Assembly (NCBI RefSeq): GCF_029714325.1
Contig: NZ_CP121666.1
Span: 620,001-684,000, forward strand
Direction of reading: 5' to 3'
Source: Bradyrhizobium sp. CB1717
GTDB taxonomy: Bacteria; Pseudomonadota; Alphaproteobacteria; Rhizobiales; Xanthobacteraceae
Length of the DNA: 64,000 nt
In this document: piece by piece, positions 35,366 through 43,880 of the stretch
Numbering within the stretch: the first letter of the stretch is position 1
How the letters are laid out: every line of letters begins with the position of its first letter
The notes under the pieces: generated by a model
The model's database searches: none
What the model saw: only the letters and a program-made list of their open reading frames with translations
Told to the model about the DNA's origin: nothing
Position numbers and translations under genes: made by a program

Positions 35366-36322
35366 ATGGCGAAGAACTTCGCATCCACCGGCGATCTCTC
35401 CGAAAAGAAGATCACCTTCTCCGAGATCGGTACCGATCTCTATGCCTTCACCGCCGAGGGCGATCCGAACACGGCGGTGATCGTCGGCGACGACGGCTGC
35501 CTCGTGTTCGACGCGCAGGCGACGCCGGCGATGGCGAACAAGGTGATCGAGCGCGTGCGCACCGTCACCGACAAGCCGATCAAATATGTCGTGCTGTCGC
35601 ACTACCACGCGGTGCGCGTGCTCGGGGCCTCCGCCTACAAGGCGCAAGGCATCGTCGCCTCGCAGGAGACCTATCGTCTCATCGAAGAGCGCGGCAAGCA
35701 GGATTGGGATTCCGAATACGGCCGCTTCCCGCGCCTGTTCCAGGATGCGCAAAGCATCCCCGGCCTGACCTGGCCGACGCTGACCTTCGAAGGCGAGATG
35801 TCGATCTATCTCGGCAAGCGCGAGGTGCGGCTGATGCAGCTTGGCGCGGGACACACCTCCGGCGACATCGTCGCCTGGGTGCCGGATGCCGAAGTCATGT
35901 TCTCGGGCGACCTCATCGAATACCACTCGGCCTGCTATTGCGGCGATGCGCATCTGCGCGAATGGCCGATGACGCTGAACGAGATCCGCAACTTCAATCC
36001 CAAGGCGATCGCGCCGGGCCGCGGCGATGCGCTGAAGGGCACCGCCACCGTGCGCGAAGCCATCGCGATGACGCGCGACTTCGTCACCTCGCTCTATGGC
36101 GCGGCCGAAATCTCGGTCGCCAAGGGCCGCACGCTGAAGGAATCGATGGCGGCGACCCGTGAAGTGATGGATCCGAAATTCCACAGCTTCGCCATCTACG
36201 AGCACTGCCTGCCGTTCAACGTGTCGCGCGCCTATGACGAGGCGTCGGGAATCGACGACCCCGTGATCTGGACCGACAAGCGCGACCAGGAAATGTGGGC
36301 GGCTTTGCAAGGAGGAGGATAG
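35366..36322 (+). CDS. MBL-fold protein with an altered metal site
   Basis: The 318-residue protein starts at the ATG at 35366 (AAGGA upstream). It has the metallo-beta-lactamase fold with [13 protein letters not shown] and [10 protein letters not shown] intact, but the first metal motif HxHxDH reads HYHAVR (residues 79-84). The Asp is Val83 and the last His is Arg84, so the second metal site is lost. It lies tightly inside the homogentisate operon, 19 bases after the DUF2783-like gene and 3 bases before hmgA, implying a role in aromatic breakdown, for example on a thioester or lactone. The exact reaction is unknown. Confidence 0.85.
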   Translation: MAKNFASTGDLSEKKITFSEIGTDLYAFTAEGDPNTAVIVGDDGCLVFDAQATPAMANKVIERVRTVTDKPIKYVVLSHYHAVRVLGASAYKAQGIVASQETYRLIEERGKQDWDSEYGRFPRLFQDAQSIPGLTWPTLTFEGEMSIYLGKREVRLMQLGAGHTSGDIVAWVPDAEVMFSGDLIEYHSACYCGDAHLREWPMTLNEIRNFNPKAIAPGRGDALKGTATVREAIAMTRDFVTSLYGAAEISVAKGRTLKESMAATREVMDPKFHSFAIYEHCLPFNVSRAYDEASGIDDPVIWTDKRDQEMWAALQGGG

Positions 36323-36324
36323 TC

Positions 36325-37671
36325 ATGAACATCAATACCTCGCCTGACCAGATCGTTCGAAGCTCGGCCCAGGTGACGCCGGGCTACATGTCCGGCTTCG
36401 GCAACAGCTTTGAGACCGAGGCGCTGCCGGGCGCGCTGCCGATCGGGCGCAATTCGCCGCAACGCTGCGCTTATGGCCTCTATGCCGAGCAGCTTTCCGG
36501 CTCGCCCTTCACCGCGCCGCGCGGCACCAATGAGCGCTCCTGGCTCTATCGCATCCGTCCCTCGGTGAAGCATTCGGGCCGCTTCGAGAAGGTCGATGCC
36601 GGGCTGTGGCGCTCGGCGCCGTGCCACGAATACGATCTGCCGATCGCGCAATTGCGCTGGGACCCGACGCCGCTCCCGAAGGCGGACGTGACCTTCGTCC
36701 AGGGCGTGCAGACCATGACGACGGCCGGTGACGTCAATACGCAGGCGGGCATGGCCGCGCATGTCTACCTCATCACCAAGTCGATGGTGGACCAGCATTT
36801 CTACAATGCCGACGGCGAGCTGATGTTCGTGCTGCAGCAGGGCAATCTGCGCCTCGTCACCGAGTTCGGCCGCATCGATGCCGAGCCCGGCGAGATCGTG
36901 GTGATCCCGCGCGGCGTCAAATTCCGGGTCGAGATCCCGAACGGGCCGGCGCGCGGCTATCTCTGCGAGAACTACGGCGGCGCCTTCACGCTGCCGGAGC
37001 GCGGCCCCATCGGCGCCAACTGCCTCGCCAATGCGCGCGACTTCCTGACGCCGGTCGCGTATTACGAGGACAAGGACACGCCGACCGAGCTGTTCGTCAA
37101 ATGGGGCGGCTCGCTGTTCAAGACCACCCTGCCGCATTCGCCGATCGACGTCGTCGCCTGGCACGGCAATTACGCGCCCTACAAATATGACCTGCGCACC
37201 TTCTCACCCGTCGGCGCGATCGGTTTCGACCATCCCGATCCCTCGATCTTCACGGTGCTGACCTCGCCATCGGAGACGGCGGGCACGGCCAATATCGACT
37301 TCGTCATCTTCCCCGAGCGTTGGATGGTCGCCGACAACACCTTCCGTCCGCCCTGGTACCACATGAACATCATGAGCGAGTTCATGGGCCTGATCTACGG
37401 CGTCTACGATGCCAAGCCGCAAGGCTTCGTCCCCGGCGGCATCTCCTTGCACAATTGCATGCTGCCGCACGGCCCCGACCGCGATGCCTTCGAGCACGCC
37501 AGCAATGGCGAGCTGAAGCCGGTGAAGCTGACGGGCACCATGGCCTTCATGTTCGAGACCCGCTATCCGCAGCGCGTCACGGAGCACGCCGCGAAATCGT
37601 CGACGCTTCAGGACGATTACGCCGATTGCTGGAAGGGCCTCGAGAAGCGCTTCGATCCGAGCAAGCCGTAG
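36325..37671 (+). CDS. hmgA: Homogentisate 1,2-dioxygenase
   Basis: The 448-residue protein starts at the ATG at 36325 with AAGGAGGAGG upstream. It is recognisable throughout: [19 protein letters not shown] at the N terminus, the [16 protein letters not shown] segment, the cupin core [14 protein letters not shown] and the iron-site region [16 protein letters not shown] with [10 protein letters not shown]. It opens the ring of homogentisate to maleylacetoacetate using Fe(II) and O2. It is the last gene of the hydroxylase operon before a long repeat, with fahA just beyond. Confidence 0.97.
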   Translation: MNINTSPDQIVRSSAQVTPGYMSGFGNSFETEALPGALPIGRNSPQRCAYGLYAEQLSGSPFTAPRGTNERSWLYRIRPSVKHSGRFEKVDAGLWRSAPCHEYDLPIAQLRWDPTPLPKADVTFVQGVQTMTTAGDVNTQAGMAAHVYLITKSMVDQHFYNADGELMFVLQQGNLRLVTEFGRIDAEPGEIVVIPRGVKFRVEIPNGPARGYLCENYGGAFTLPERGPIGANCLANARDFLTPVAYYEDKDTPTELFVKWGGSLFKTTLPHSPIDVVAWHGNYAPYKYDLRTFSPVGAIGFDHPDPSIFTVLTSPSETAGTANIDFVIFPERWMVADNTFRPPWYHMNIMSEFMGLIYGVYDAKPQGFVPGGISLHNCMLPHGPDRDAFEHASNGELKPVKLTGTMAFMFETRYPQRVTEHAAKSSTLQDDYADCWKGLEKRFDPSKP

Positions 37672-37674
37672 CGT

Positions 37675-37885
37675 TCTTCCCCTCTCCCCTTGTGGGAGAG
37701 GGTGGCATAGGCGGCCTTCGGCCGCCGTCTTCTAAGTACGCCGATGCTTTGCATCGGCTATGGCGAAGCCGCGAGACGGGTGAGGGGTTCTCTCCGCGAG
37801 TGAACCTCTCTCATTTGGACTCGCGGATAGAACCCCTCATCCGGCGCTTCGCGCCACCTTCTCCCACAAGGGGAGAAGGAAGAAA
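37675..37885. repeat. Long inverted repeat between hmgA and fahA
   Basis: The ends CCTCTCCCCTTGTGGGAGAGG and CTCCCACAAGGGGAG are inverted. Inside are GGTGGC/GCGCCACC arms and GAGGGGTTCT/AGAACCCCTC. It is a dispersed element type and might attenuate readthrough into fahA. Confidence 0.75.
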
Positions 37886-37899
37886 GGACCGGGCCAAAA

Positions 37900-39174
37900 G
37901 TGACAACCCACCCCAACGACCCCAGCCTCCGCTCCTTCATCGAGGTCGATCCCGCCTCCGACTTCCCGATCCAGAACCTGCCCTATGGCGTGTTCTCGAC
38001 CGCGGCCAATCCGACGCCGCGGGTCGGCGTGGCCATCGGCAATTACGTGCTCGATCTCTGGGAGCTCGAGCAGGACTCGCGGCTCGATGTCGGCCCGCTC
38101 GGCGTGTTCTCCGGACCTTCGCTCAATCCCTTCATGGCGCTCGGGCCAAAGGTCTGGACCAGGACGCGTGCGCGGATCAGCGAGCTGTTGCGCGCGGATC
38201 ATCCGGAGTTGCGCGACAACGAGGAGCTGCGCAAGCAAGCCTTGGTGCCGATGCGCGATGCAAGGCTGCATCTGCCGTTCGCCGTCTCCGGCTACACCGA
38301 TTTCTATTCCTCGAAGGAGCACGCCACCAATGTCGGCGTGATGTTCCGCGGCAAGGACAATGCGCTGCAGCCGAACTGGCTGCACATGCCGATCGCCTAT
38401 AACGGCCGCGCCTCCACCGTCGTGGTGTCCGGCACCAGGGTGAAGCGCCCGCGCGGGCAGTTGAAGCCGCCGAATGTGGACGTGCCGAGCTTTGCGCCGT
38501 GCAAGCGGCTCGATTTCGAGCTGGAGATGGGCGTCGTGATCGGCCAGCCCTCAGCCATGGGCGGCATGCTCACGGAGAGCCAGGCCGAAGAGATGATCTT
38601 CGGTTTCGTGCTGCTCAACGACTGGAGCGCGCGCGACATCCAGCAATGGGAATATGTGCCGCTCGGCCCGTTCCTGGCAAAAGCCTTCGCGACCTCGATC
38701 AGTCCGTGGGTGGTGACGCGCGAGGCGCTGGAGCCGTTCCGCCTGAAGGGGCCGGAGCAGGAGCCGGCGCCGCTCGATTATCTCAGGCAGGCCAGGGCGC
38801 AGAACTACGACGTCGAGCTCGACGTGTCCCTGCGCGCTGCCGGCACCGACGCGCCCGCCAGCATCAGCCGCACCAGTTTCAAGTACATGTACTGGTCCTC
38901 GGTGCAGCAGCTGATGCACCACGCCTCGAGCGGCTGCGCCATGAATGTCGGCGATCTCCTGGGGTCCGGTACGATCTCCGGCCCGGAGAAGAACCAGCGC
39001 GGCAGCCTGCTCGAGATCAGCTGGAACGGCACCGAGCCGGTCGAGCTGCCCGGCGGCGCCAGGCGATCGTTCCTGGAAGACGGCGACAGCCTCGTCATGC
39101 GCGGCTGGTGCCAGGGCAACGGCTATCGCGTCGGCTTCGGTGAGGTCGAGGGGACGATTGTGGCGGCGGAGTAG
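37900..39174 (+). CDS. fahA: Fumarylacetoacetase
   Basis: The 424-residue protein has a GTG start at 37900 with AAGGA about 11 bases upstream. It matches the FAH family: an N-terminal SH3-like part (SDFPIQNLPYGVFSTA) and the catalytic FAH domain with DFYSSKEHATNVGVMFR, FELEMGVVIG, FVLLNDWSARDIQQWEYVPLG and GSGTISGPEK. It splits fumarylacetoacetate into fumarate and acetoacetate. A maleylacetoacetate isomerase gene (maiA) is not in the window. Confidence 0.96.
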   Translation: MTTHPNDPSLRSFIEVDPASDFPIQNLPYGVFSTAANPTPRVGVAIGNYVLDLWELEQDSRLDVGPLGVFSGPSLNPFMALGPKVWTRTRARISELLRADHPELRDNEELRKQALVPMRDARLHLPFAVSGYTDFYSSKEHATNVGVMFRGKDNALQPNWLHMPIAYNGRASTVVVSGTRVKRPRGQLKPPNVDVPSFAPCKRLDFELEMGVVIGQPSAMGGMLTESQAEEMIFGFVLLNDWSARDIQQWEYVPLGPFLAKAFATSISPWVVTREALEPFRLKGPEQEPAPLDYLRQARAQNYDVELDVSLRAAGTDAPASISRTSFKYMYWSSVQQLMHHASSGCAMNVGDLLGSGTISGPEKNQRGSLLEISWNGTEPVELPGGARRSFLEDGDSLVMRGWCQGNGYRVGFGEVEGTIVAAE

Positions 39175-39194
39175 GGCGTCGCGCGCTCCGATGC

Positions 39195-39274
39195 CGTAGG
39201 GTGGGCAAAGCGAAAGCGTGCCCACCACAAGCAGATGGTGGGCACGGCGCCGACGCGCCTTTGCCCACCCTACG
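39195..39274. repeat. Dispersed palindromic repeat, GGGTGGGCAAA family
   Basis: It starts CGTAGGGTGGGCAAAGCG and ends TTTGCCCACCCTACG, and is nearly identical in form to the copy at 6512-6593. Confidence 0.85.
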
Positions 39275-39312
39275 GCACTGGGAAATTGAAGCGACGCTCT
39301 GTCCTCGTTCTC

Positions 39313-39399
39313 CGTCATTGCGAGCGCAGCGAAGCAACCCAGAATCTTTCCGCGGCGGCAGTCTGGATTGCTTCGTCGCAAGGGCTCCTCGCAATGACG
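39313..39399. repeat. Dispersed palindromic repeat, CGTCATTGCGAG family
   Basis: It starts CGTCATTGCGAGCGCAG and ends CTCGCAATGACG. The pairing with a GGGTGGGCAAA element repeats the arrangement at 755-963. Confidence 0.85.
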
Positions 39400-39409
39400 T
39401 GGAGAGAGC

Positions 39410-39721
39410 CTACCGCTTCTCCGGCGGCACGTCGCGCACCCTGGCGCAATGCGCAGCGACGTCCTCGACACTGTACTTCAGATGCACCCGCTTGTCGGAT
39501 GGCACCTGCCTGGTCGTGCACACGCCCGGCCGCCATTCCTGCGTCGGCCTGATCGGGCGCGGAGCAAAGCCGCCGCCGCAGTTCGGGCAGACGTTGAAGA
39601 GTTTTGTCTCGACGCAGGCCGCACAGAACGTGCATTCGTACGAGCAGATCCGCGCATTCACCGCGCTCGGTGGCAGATCGCAATCGCAATATTCGCAGTT
39701 CGGTCGAAGCTGGAGGGCCAT
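39410..39721 (-). CDS. DUF1272 zinc-binding protein
   Basis: The 103-residue protein starts at the ATG at 39721 (GGGAG upstream). The N-terminal half is the Cys-rich DUF1272 domain: LRPNCEYCDCDLPP, ARICSYECTFCAACV and NVCPNCGGGFAPRPIRP. Four CxxC-type knuckles suggest two zinc sites. The C-terminal half is charged and variable. The function of the family is unknown. It is 73 bases from the Lrp gene stop, in the same direction. Confidence 0.88.
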   Translation of the reverse strand: MALQLRPNCEYCDCDLPPSAVNARICSYECTFCAACVETKLFNVCPNCGGGFAPRPIRPTQEWRPGVCTTRQVPSDKRVHLKYSVEDVAAHCARVRDVPPEKR

Positions 39722-39794
39722 GGCGGAGTCTCCCGGATTGACCTCGATCATCGCAGACGGCGCTCGACGCGCGAAGGTCGTAGTTCCCTCGATT

Positions 39795-40298
39795 TCAGCC
39801 AGCCTTCAATTCCCTCAGCGGCAGCTTCGCGCTTTCCTTGAGACGGTCGAGCACGATCGAGGAGCGGACATGCGCCACGCTCTGGTGCGGCATCAAGACG
39901 TCGTTGACGAGGTTGGAGAGGCCCTTGAGATCGCGCAGCACGGCCTTGAGCACGTAGTCGGCATCGCCCGTGAGCGAATACGCTTCCTGGATTTCGTCGA
40001 TCCGGTTCACCAGCGCGCGGAAGCGTTTTGAATTGTCCGGCGAGTGGGTCGCGAGCCCGACCTGGATGAAGGCGATCACACCGAAGCCGAGCGCCTCGCT
40101 GGAGAGGTCGGCGTGATAGCCCGAGATCACCTTCTCCTCTTCCAGCCGCATTCGCCGCCGCGAGCATTGCGAGGCGGATAGCCCGGCGAGGTCGGCCAGC
40201 TCCTGGTTGGTGAGGCGGCCGTCGTCCTGCAGCGCGGTCAGGATCTTGAGGTCGAAGGCGTCCACGGAGATCATGCGTGTTTTGTCCATTTCATGCAC
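39795..40298 (-). CDS. Lrp/AsnC-family regulator, likely of hpd
   Basis: The protein has up to 167 residues. The start is uncertain among ATGs at 40298, 40289 and 40274. The N-terminal helix-turn-helix reads LDGRLTNQ-like (DDGRLTNQELADLAGLSAS with recognition helix SQCSRRRMRLEEE), and a C-terminal ligand/oligomer domain (RAM type) contains GDADYVLKAVLRD. It is divergent from hpd, and a perfect dyad overlaps its first possible start codon. Lrp-type genes next to hpd commonly control tyrosine degradation; that role is inference. Confidence 0.9.
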   Translation of the reverse strand: MHEMDKTRMISVDAFDLKILTALQDDGRLTNQELADLAGLSASQCSRRRMRLEEEKVISGYHADLSSEALGFGVIAFIQVGLATHSPDNSKRFRALVNRIDEIQEAYSLTGDADYVLKAVLRDLKGLSNLVNDVLMPHQSVAHVRSSIVLDRLKESAKLPLRELKAG

Positions 40299-40308
40299 GG
40301 ATCGTGCA
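40294..40308. promoter_or_regulatory. Operator dyad between lrp-type gene and hpd
   Basis: TGCACG-GAT-CGTGCA is a perfect 6-base inverted repeat with a 3-base centre. It overlaps the 5' end of the Lrp gene and lies about 90 bases before hpd, so it may serve autoregulation and hpd control. Confidence 0.5.
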
Positions 40309-40395
40309 CACGATAGTCAAATCACGTCCCGTTTGCACGCTCTTTGCGCCCCAGATGAAGGATAGTTCCTGCCGGCAGCCATTTGGGAGAGCAGC

Positions 40396-41514
40396 ATGGG
40401 TCCGTTTCCGCACGATGCACCGCCGGCCACGATCAGCGCCGACAATCCGATGGGCACCGACGGCTTCGAGTTCGTCGAATATGCGCATCCCAATCCGGGC
40501 GAGCTGCACGCGCTGTTCAAGCTGATGGGCTATGCGCCCGTCGCGCGGCACAGGACCAAGAAGATCACCGTCTACCGCCAGGGCGACATCAACTATCTCG
40601 TCAACGAGGAGCCGGGCACCCACGGTTATGAGTTCGTCGCCGCCCACGGCCCCTGCGCGCCGTCGATGGCGTTTCGCGTGGTCGATGCCAAGGCGGCCTA
40701 TGACCGCGCGATCGCGCTCGGCGCAGAGCCCGCCGATGTGTCATCGGCGCAGAAGACGCTCGACGTGCCCGCGATCAAGGGCATCGGCGGCAGCCTGCTG
40801 TATCTCGTCGAACGCTACGGCGCCAAGGGCTCGGCCTATGATGCCGAGTTCGAGTGGCTGGGCGCGCGCGATCCCAAGCCCGTCGGTGCCGGCCTGTTCT
40901 ATCTCGACCATCTCACCCACAACGTCCATCGCGGCCGCATGGATGTTTGGGCCGGCTTTTATGAGAAGCTCTTCAGCTTCCGCCAGATCCGCTTCTTCGA
41001 CATCGAGGGCCGCGCCTCCGGCCTGTTCTCGCGCGCGCTGACCAGCCCCGACGGCAAGATCCGGATTCCGATCAACGAGGACGCCGGCGAGTCCGGCCAG
41101 ATCGAGGAATATCTGAAGACCTATCGCGGCGAGGGCATCCAGCACATTGCCTGCGGCTGCCGCGAGATCCACAGCACGATCGAGGGCCTGCGCGAGGCCG
41201 GCCTGCCCTTCATGCCGTCACCGCCCGAGACCTATTTCGAGCGGATCGATGCGCGCCTCCCGAAGCATGGCGAGGACATCGCACGTCTCCAGAAGAACGG
41301 CATCCTGATCGACGGCGAAGGCGTGGTCGAAGGCGGCCAGACCAAGGTGCTGCTGCAGATCTTCTCGGCGAATGCGATCGGCCCGATCTTCTTCGAGTTC
41401 ATCCAGCGCAAGGGCGACGACGGTTTTGGCGAGGGCAATTTCAAGGCCCTGTTCGAATCGATCGAGGAGGATCAGATCCGGCGCGGGGTGTTGAAGGTGG
41501 GGAACGCGGCGTAA
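40396..41514 (+). CDS. hpd: 4-hydroxyphenylpyruvate dioxygenase
   Basis: The 372-residue protein has the two-domain vicinal-oxygen-chelate fold of HPPD. The iron ligands are visible: His172 (YLDHLTHNV), His250 (GIQHIACGC) and Glu334 (IFFEFIQRKGD). The C-terminal helix region FGEGNFKALFESIEEDQIRRG closes the active site, as in the family. It converts 4-hydroxyphenylpyruvate to homogentisate, feeding hmgA and fahA on the same strand. The divergent Lrp-type regulator probably controls it. Confidence 0.97.
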   Translation: MGPFPHDAPPATISADNPMGTDGFEFVEYAHPNPGELHALFKLMGYAPVARHRTKKITVYRQGDINYLVNEEPGTHGYEFVAAHGPCAPSMAFRVVDAKAAYDRAIALGAEPADVSSAQKTLDVPAIKGIGGSLLYLVERYGAKGSAYDAEFEWLGARDPKPVGAGLFYLDHLTHNVHRGRMDVWAGFYEKLFSFRQIRFFDIEGRASGLFSRALTSPDGKIRIPINEDAGESGQIEEYLKTYRGEGIQHIACGCREIHSTIEGLREAGLPFMPSPPETYFERIDARLPKHGEDIARLQKNGILIDGEGVVEGGQTKVLLQIFSANAIGPIFFEFIQRKGDDGFGEGNFKALFESIEEDQIRRGVLKVGNAA

Positions 41515-41551
41515 GAGCGGCGTTGTTGAGTACGCTGCGGCATCAAACACA

Positions 41552-41662
41552 GTCGTCCTGGCGAAAGCCAGGACCCATTACCCCAGAGCGCGGTCGTCAC
41601 GCGAACTGGTAACTTCAAACCACGTTCGGTGGTTATGGGTCCTGGCTTTCGCCAGGACGACG
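41552..41662. repeat. Dispersed palindromic repeat, CGTCCTGGCGAAAG family
   Basis: It starts GTCGTCCTGGCGAAAGCC and ends GGCTTTCGCCAGGACGAC, with ACCCATTA/ATGGGT inner arms. Other copies are at 57876-58014 and, shortened, at 60245-60273. Confidence 0.85.
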
Positions 41663-41698
41663 ACGGAGTGTGGCGCGACAGCGGAGAACTTGCCGCAG

Positions 41699-42808
41699 CT
41701 ATCTTCCCGCCCACGCCTTCGTCACCGCCGAAATCTCCGCACCCTCCGGCTCCCGCACCGCCGACGGCGTTCGCGAGAATCTCGGCGCGGGCGCGGGCTG
41801 CTTCACGCCGTGGCGCTCGACGAAGACGTTGCGCGCGACCATGTGCGGATGCTTCGTCGCTTCCGACATGGTCAGCACAGGCGCGAAGCAGATGTCGGTG
41901 CCTTCCATGATCTTGCACCAGTCCTCGCGCGTCTTGCTCTTGAACACCGCCTTCAGCTTCTCCTTCAGCGCCGGCCAGGCCTTGGGATTCATCTGCGCGT
42001 CGAAATCGGCGTCCGTCAGGCCTGCATGCTCGCGCAGCAGCGCGTAGAACTGCGGCTCGATCGAGCCGATCGAGACGAAATGGCCGCAGGCGCATTCATA
42101 GACGCCGTAGAAATGCGCGCCGCCGTCGAGGAAGTTCTGGTTGCGGCCCTCGGTCCAGCGCCCCAGCGTGGTCATGTCGAAGAAGAACGACATCAGCGAT
42201 GCGGCGCCGTCGCACATTGCGGCATCGACCACCTGCCCCTTGCCGGACCTCTGCGCTTCCAGCAGCGCGGCGAGCACGCCGACCACGAGATAGAGCGCGC
42301 CGCCGCCGAAATCACCGACCAGGTTGAGCGGCGGCACCGGCGCTTCCTTCGTGCCGATCGCGGCGAGCGCGCCGGTGATCGAGATGTAGTTGATGTCGTG
42401 GCCGGCGGCATTCGCGAGCGGGCCTTCCTGGCCCCAGCCGGTCATGCGGCCGTAGACGAGTTTTGGGTTGCGCGCGAGCACGATTTCGGGGCCGAGCCCG
42501 AGCCGTTCCATCACGCCGGGGCGAAAGCCTTCGACCAGCGCATCGGCGCTGGCGAGCAGCTCGAGCACCTCTGCGATCGCCGCCTTGTCCTTGAGGTCGA
42601 GCTCGATCACCTTGCGGCCGCGGCCCGCCACCGACTTCATGCTCTTCTTCGCGCCGACGCGGTCGAGCGTGACGACGTCGGCGCCCATGTCGGCCAGCAT
42701 CATGCAGGCGAACGGCCCGGGGCCGATGCCGGCGAATTCGACGATGCGAAAGCCGGAAAGGGGACCGGAGGCGCGGACGGACGAAGTGGGGGCTGATTTA
42801 TCGAGCAC
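41699..42808 (-). CDS. CaiB/BaiF-family CoA enzyme, alpha-methylacyl-CoA racemase-like
   Basis: I chose the GTG at 42808 because GAGGA lies 9 bases upstream, giving 369 residues. The family III CoA-transferase fold is clear ([38 protein letters not shown]). His137 (AGHDINY) and Asp166 ([11 protein letters not shown]) align with the His and Asp proton-transfer pair of bacterial AMACR (MCR), which favours a racemase over a transferase. It would epimerise 2-methylacyl-CoA esters for beta-oxidation. A good operator dyad lies 72 bases upstream, with no regulator gene nearby. Confidence 0.88.
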   Translation of the reverse strand: MLDKSAPTSSVRASGPLSGFRIVEFAGIGPGPFACMMLADMGADVVTLDRVGAKKSMKSVAGRGRKVIELDLKDKAAIAEVLELLASADALVEGFRPGVMERLGLGPEIVLARNPKLVYGRMTGWGQEGPLANAAGHDINYISITGALAAIGTKEAPVPPLNLVGDFGGGALYLVVGVLAALLEAQRSGKGQVVDAAMCDGAASLMSFFFDMTTLGRWTEGRNQNFLDGGAHFYGVYECACGHFVSIGSIEPQFYALLREHAGLTDADFDAQMNPKAWPALKEKLKAVFKSKTREDWCKIMEGTDICFAPVLTMSEATKHPHMVARNVFVERHGVKQPAPAPRFSRTPSAVREPEGAEISAVTKAWAGR

Positions 42809-42879
42809 GTTGTTGTTTCCTCGGGTCGCGGGCAAGTGCCGGTGATCCGGCAAACGCCTCACGTTGCTCTTGGGGGCGA

Positions 42880-42897
42880 GTTAATCGGCTGATTAAC
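42880..42897. promoter_or_regulatory. Perfect operator dyad upstream of the racemase-like gene
   Basis: GTTAATC-GGCT-GATTAAC: a 7-base exact inverted repeat with a 4-base centre, of a form bound by TetR- or GntR-type repressors. The regulator is not encoded here. Confidence 0.5.
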
Positions 42898-42945
42898 TTT
42901 TCTCGCCTTCCCGCCAGCGAGGCAAGCGGTTTTCATGCCGCACGG

Positions 42946-42982
42946 GCAAAATAAAGCGGCGCGCACCGAAGTGCGCGCCGCG
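42946..42982 (-). terminator. Strong rho-independent terminator of the cox operon
   Basis: A perfect 10-bp GC-rich stem (42957-42966 with 42971-42980) has a TTCG loop on the minus strand, followed there by CTTTATTTTG. It is 85 bases past the coxM-like stop codon. Confidence 0.85.
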
Positions 42983-43017
42983 GAAAATTTGTGTCGAGGC
43001 GCTGGCGTGCTTTATTC

Positions 43018-43066
43018 GAGCATGATCTTGCCGGAAAACCGCTTCACACTTTTCCGGATCATGCTC
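43018..43066. repeat. Dispersed palindromic repeat, GAGCATGATC family
   Basis: GAGCATGATC at the left end and GATCATGCTC at the right end enclose CCGGAAAA/TTTTCCGG arms. It abuts the stop codon of the coxM-like gene. Confidence 0.8.
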
Positions 43067-43865
43067 AGCCCGCTGCAGCCACCGCGCGCTGCGCCATCAC
43101 CTTGACGAGGTTGGCGCGGTACTCCGCCGTGCCGTGGATGTCCGCCAGCAATCCGCTCGCCGGAATGTTGACGCTGTCGACCGCCGCAGGCGACCAGTTC
43201 GCTTTCAGCGCGGCCTCGATCGCAGGCACCCGCATCACGCCGCTCTGCGACGCCCCGGTCGCGGCGACGCGGATCTCGCCGGATTTCGTCTGCGCGACGA
43301 AGACGGCGGTGAGCGCGAAGCGCGAGGCGGGATGCCGCATCTTGGCGTAGCCCGCCTTCGCCGGAACCGGGAACGACACGGCGGTGATGATCTCGCCGTC
43401 TTCGAGCGCGGTGGTGAACAGGCCCTTGAAGAAGTCATCCGCCGCGATCGACCGCTTGTTGGTCTTCACGGTGGCGCCGAGCGCGAGCAGCCCGGCCGGA
43501 TAGTCGGCGGCGGGATCGTTGTTGGCGATCGAGCCGCCGATGGTGCCGCGATAGCGCACGGCGGGATCGCCGATCAGCGACGCCAGATAGGCGAGCGCGG
43601 GAATCGCCTGCTTCGCGGCATCGCTGGTCGCCACATCGTAATGCGGCGTGGCGGCCTTGATGGTCAGCGTGTCGCCCGAGGCCTCGACGCCGATCATGTC
43701 CTTGATCTTGCCAAGGTCGATGACATCGGTGGGGCCCGCGAGGCGCTGCTTCATCACCGGCAGCAATGTCTGGCCGCCGGCAAGGAATTTCGCCTCGCTG
43801 CTCTTGCCGAACAGGCTTGCAGCCTCGTCGACCGAGGAGGCGCGATGATAGGTGGTCTGGTACAT
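43065..43865 (-). CDS. Molybdenum hydroxylase FAD subunit (CoxM-like)
   Basis: The 266-residue protein starts at the ATG at 43865 (GAGGAGG upstream). It has the FAD-binding pattern of the CO/xanthine dehydrogenase medium subunit: FLAGGQTLLPVMKQRL, then TIGGSIANNDPAADYPA. The C-terminal CO-dehydrogenase flavoprotein domain follows. It is the third gene of an S-L-M operon, 15 bases after the large subunit gene, and passes electrons from the iron-sulphur subunit to an acceptor. Confidence 0.93.
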   Translation of the reverse strand: MYQTTYHRASSVDEAASLFGKSSEAKFLAGGQTLLPVMKQRLAGPTDVIDLGKIKDMIGVEASGDTLTIKAATPHYDVATSDAAKQAIPALAYLASLIGDPAVRYRGTIGGSIANNDPAADYPAGLLALGATVKTNKRSIAADDFFKGLFTTALEDGEIITAVSFPVPAKAGYAKMRHPASRFALTAVFVAQTKSGEIRVAATGASQSGVMRVPAIEAALKANWSPAAVDSVNIPASGLLADIHGTAEYRANLVKVMAQRAVAAAG

Positions 43866-43880
43866 CTTCGGTCCTCCTCT

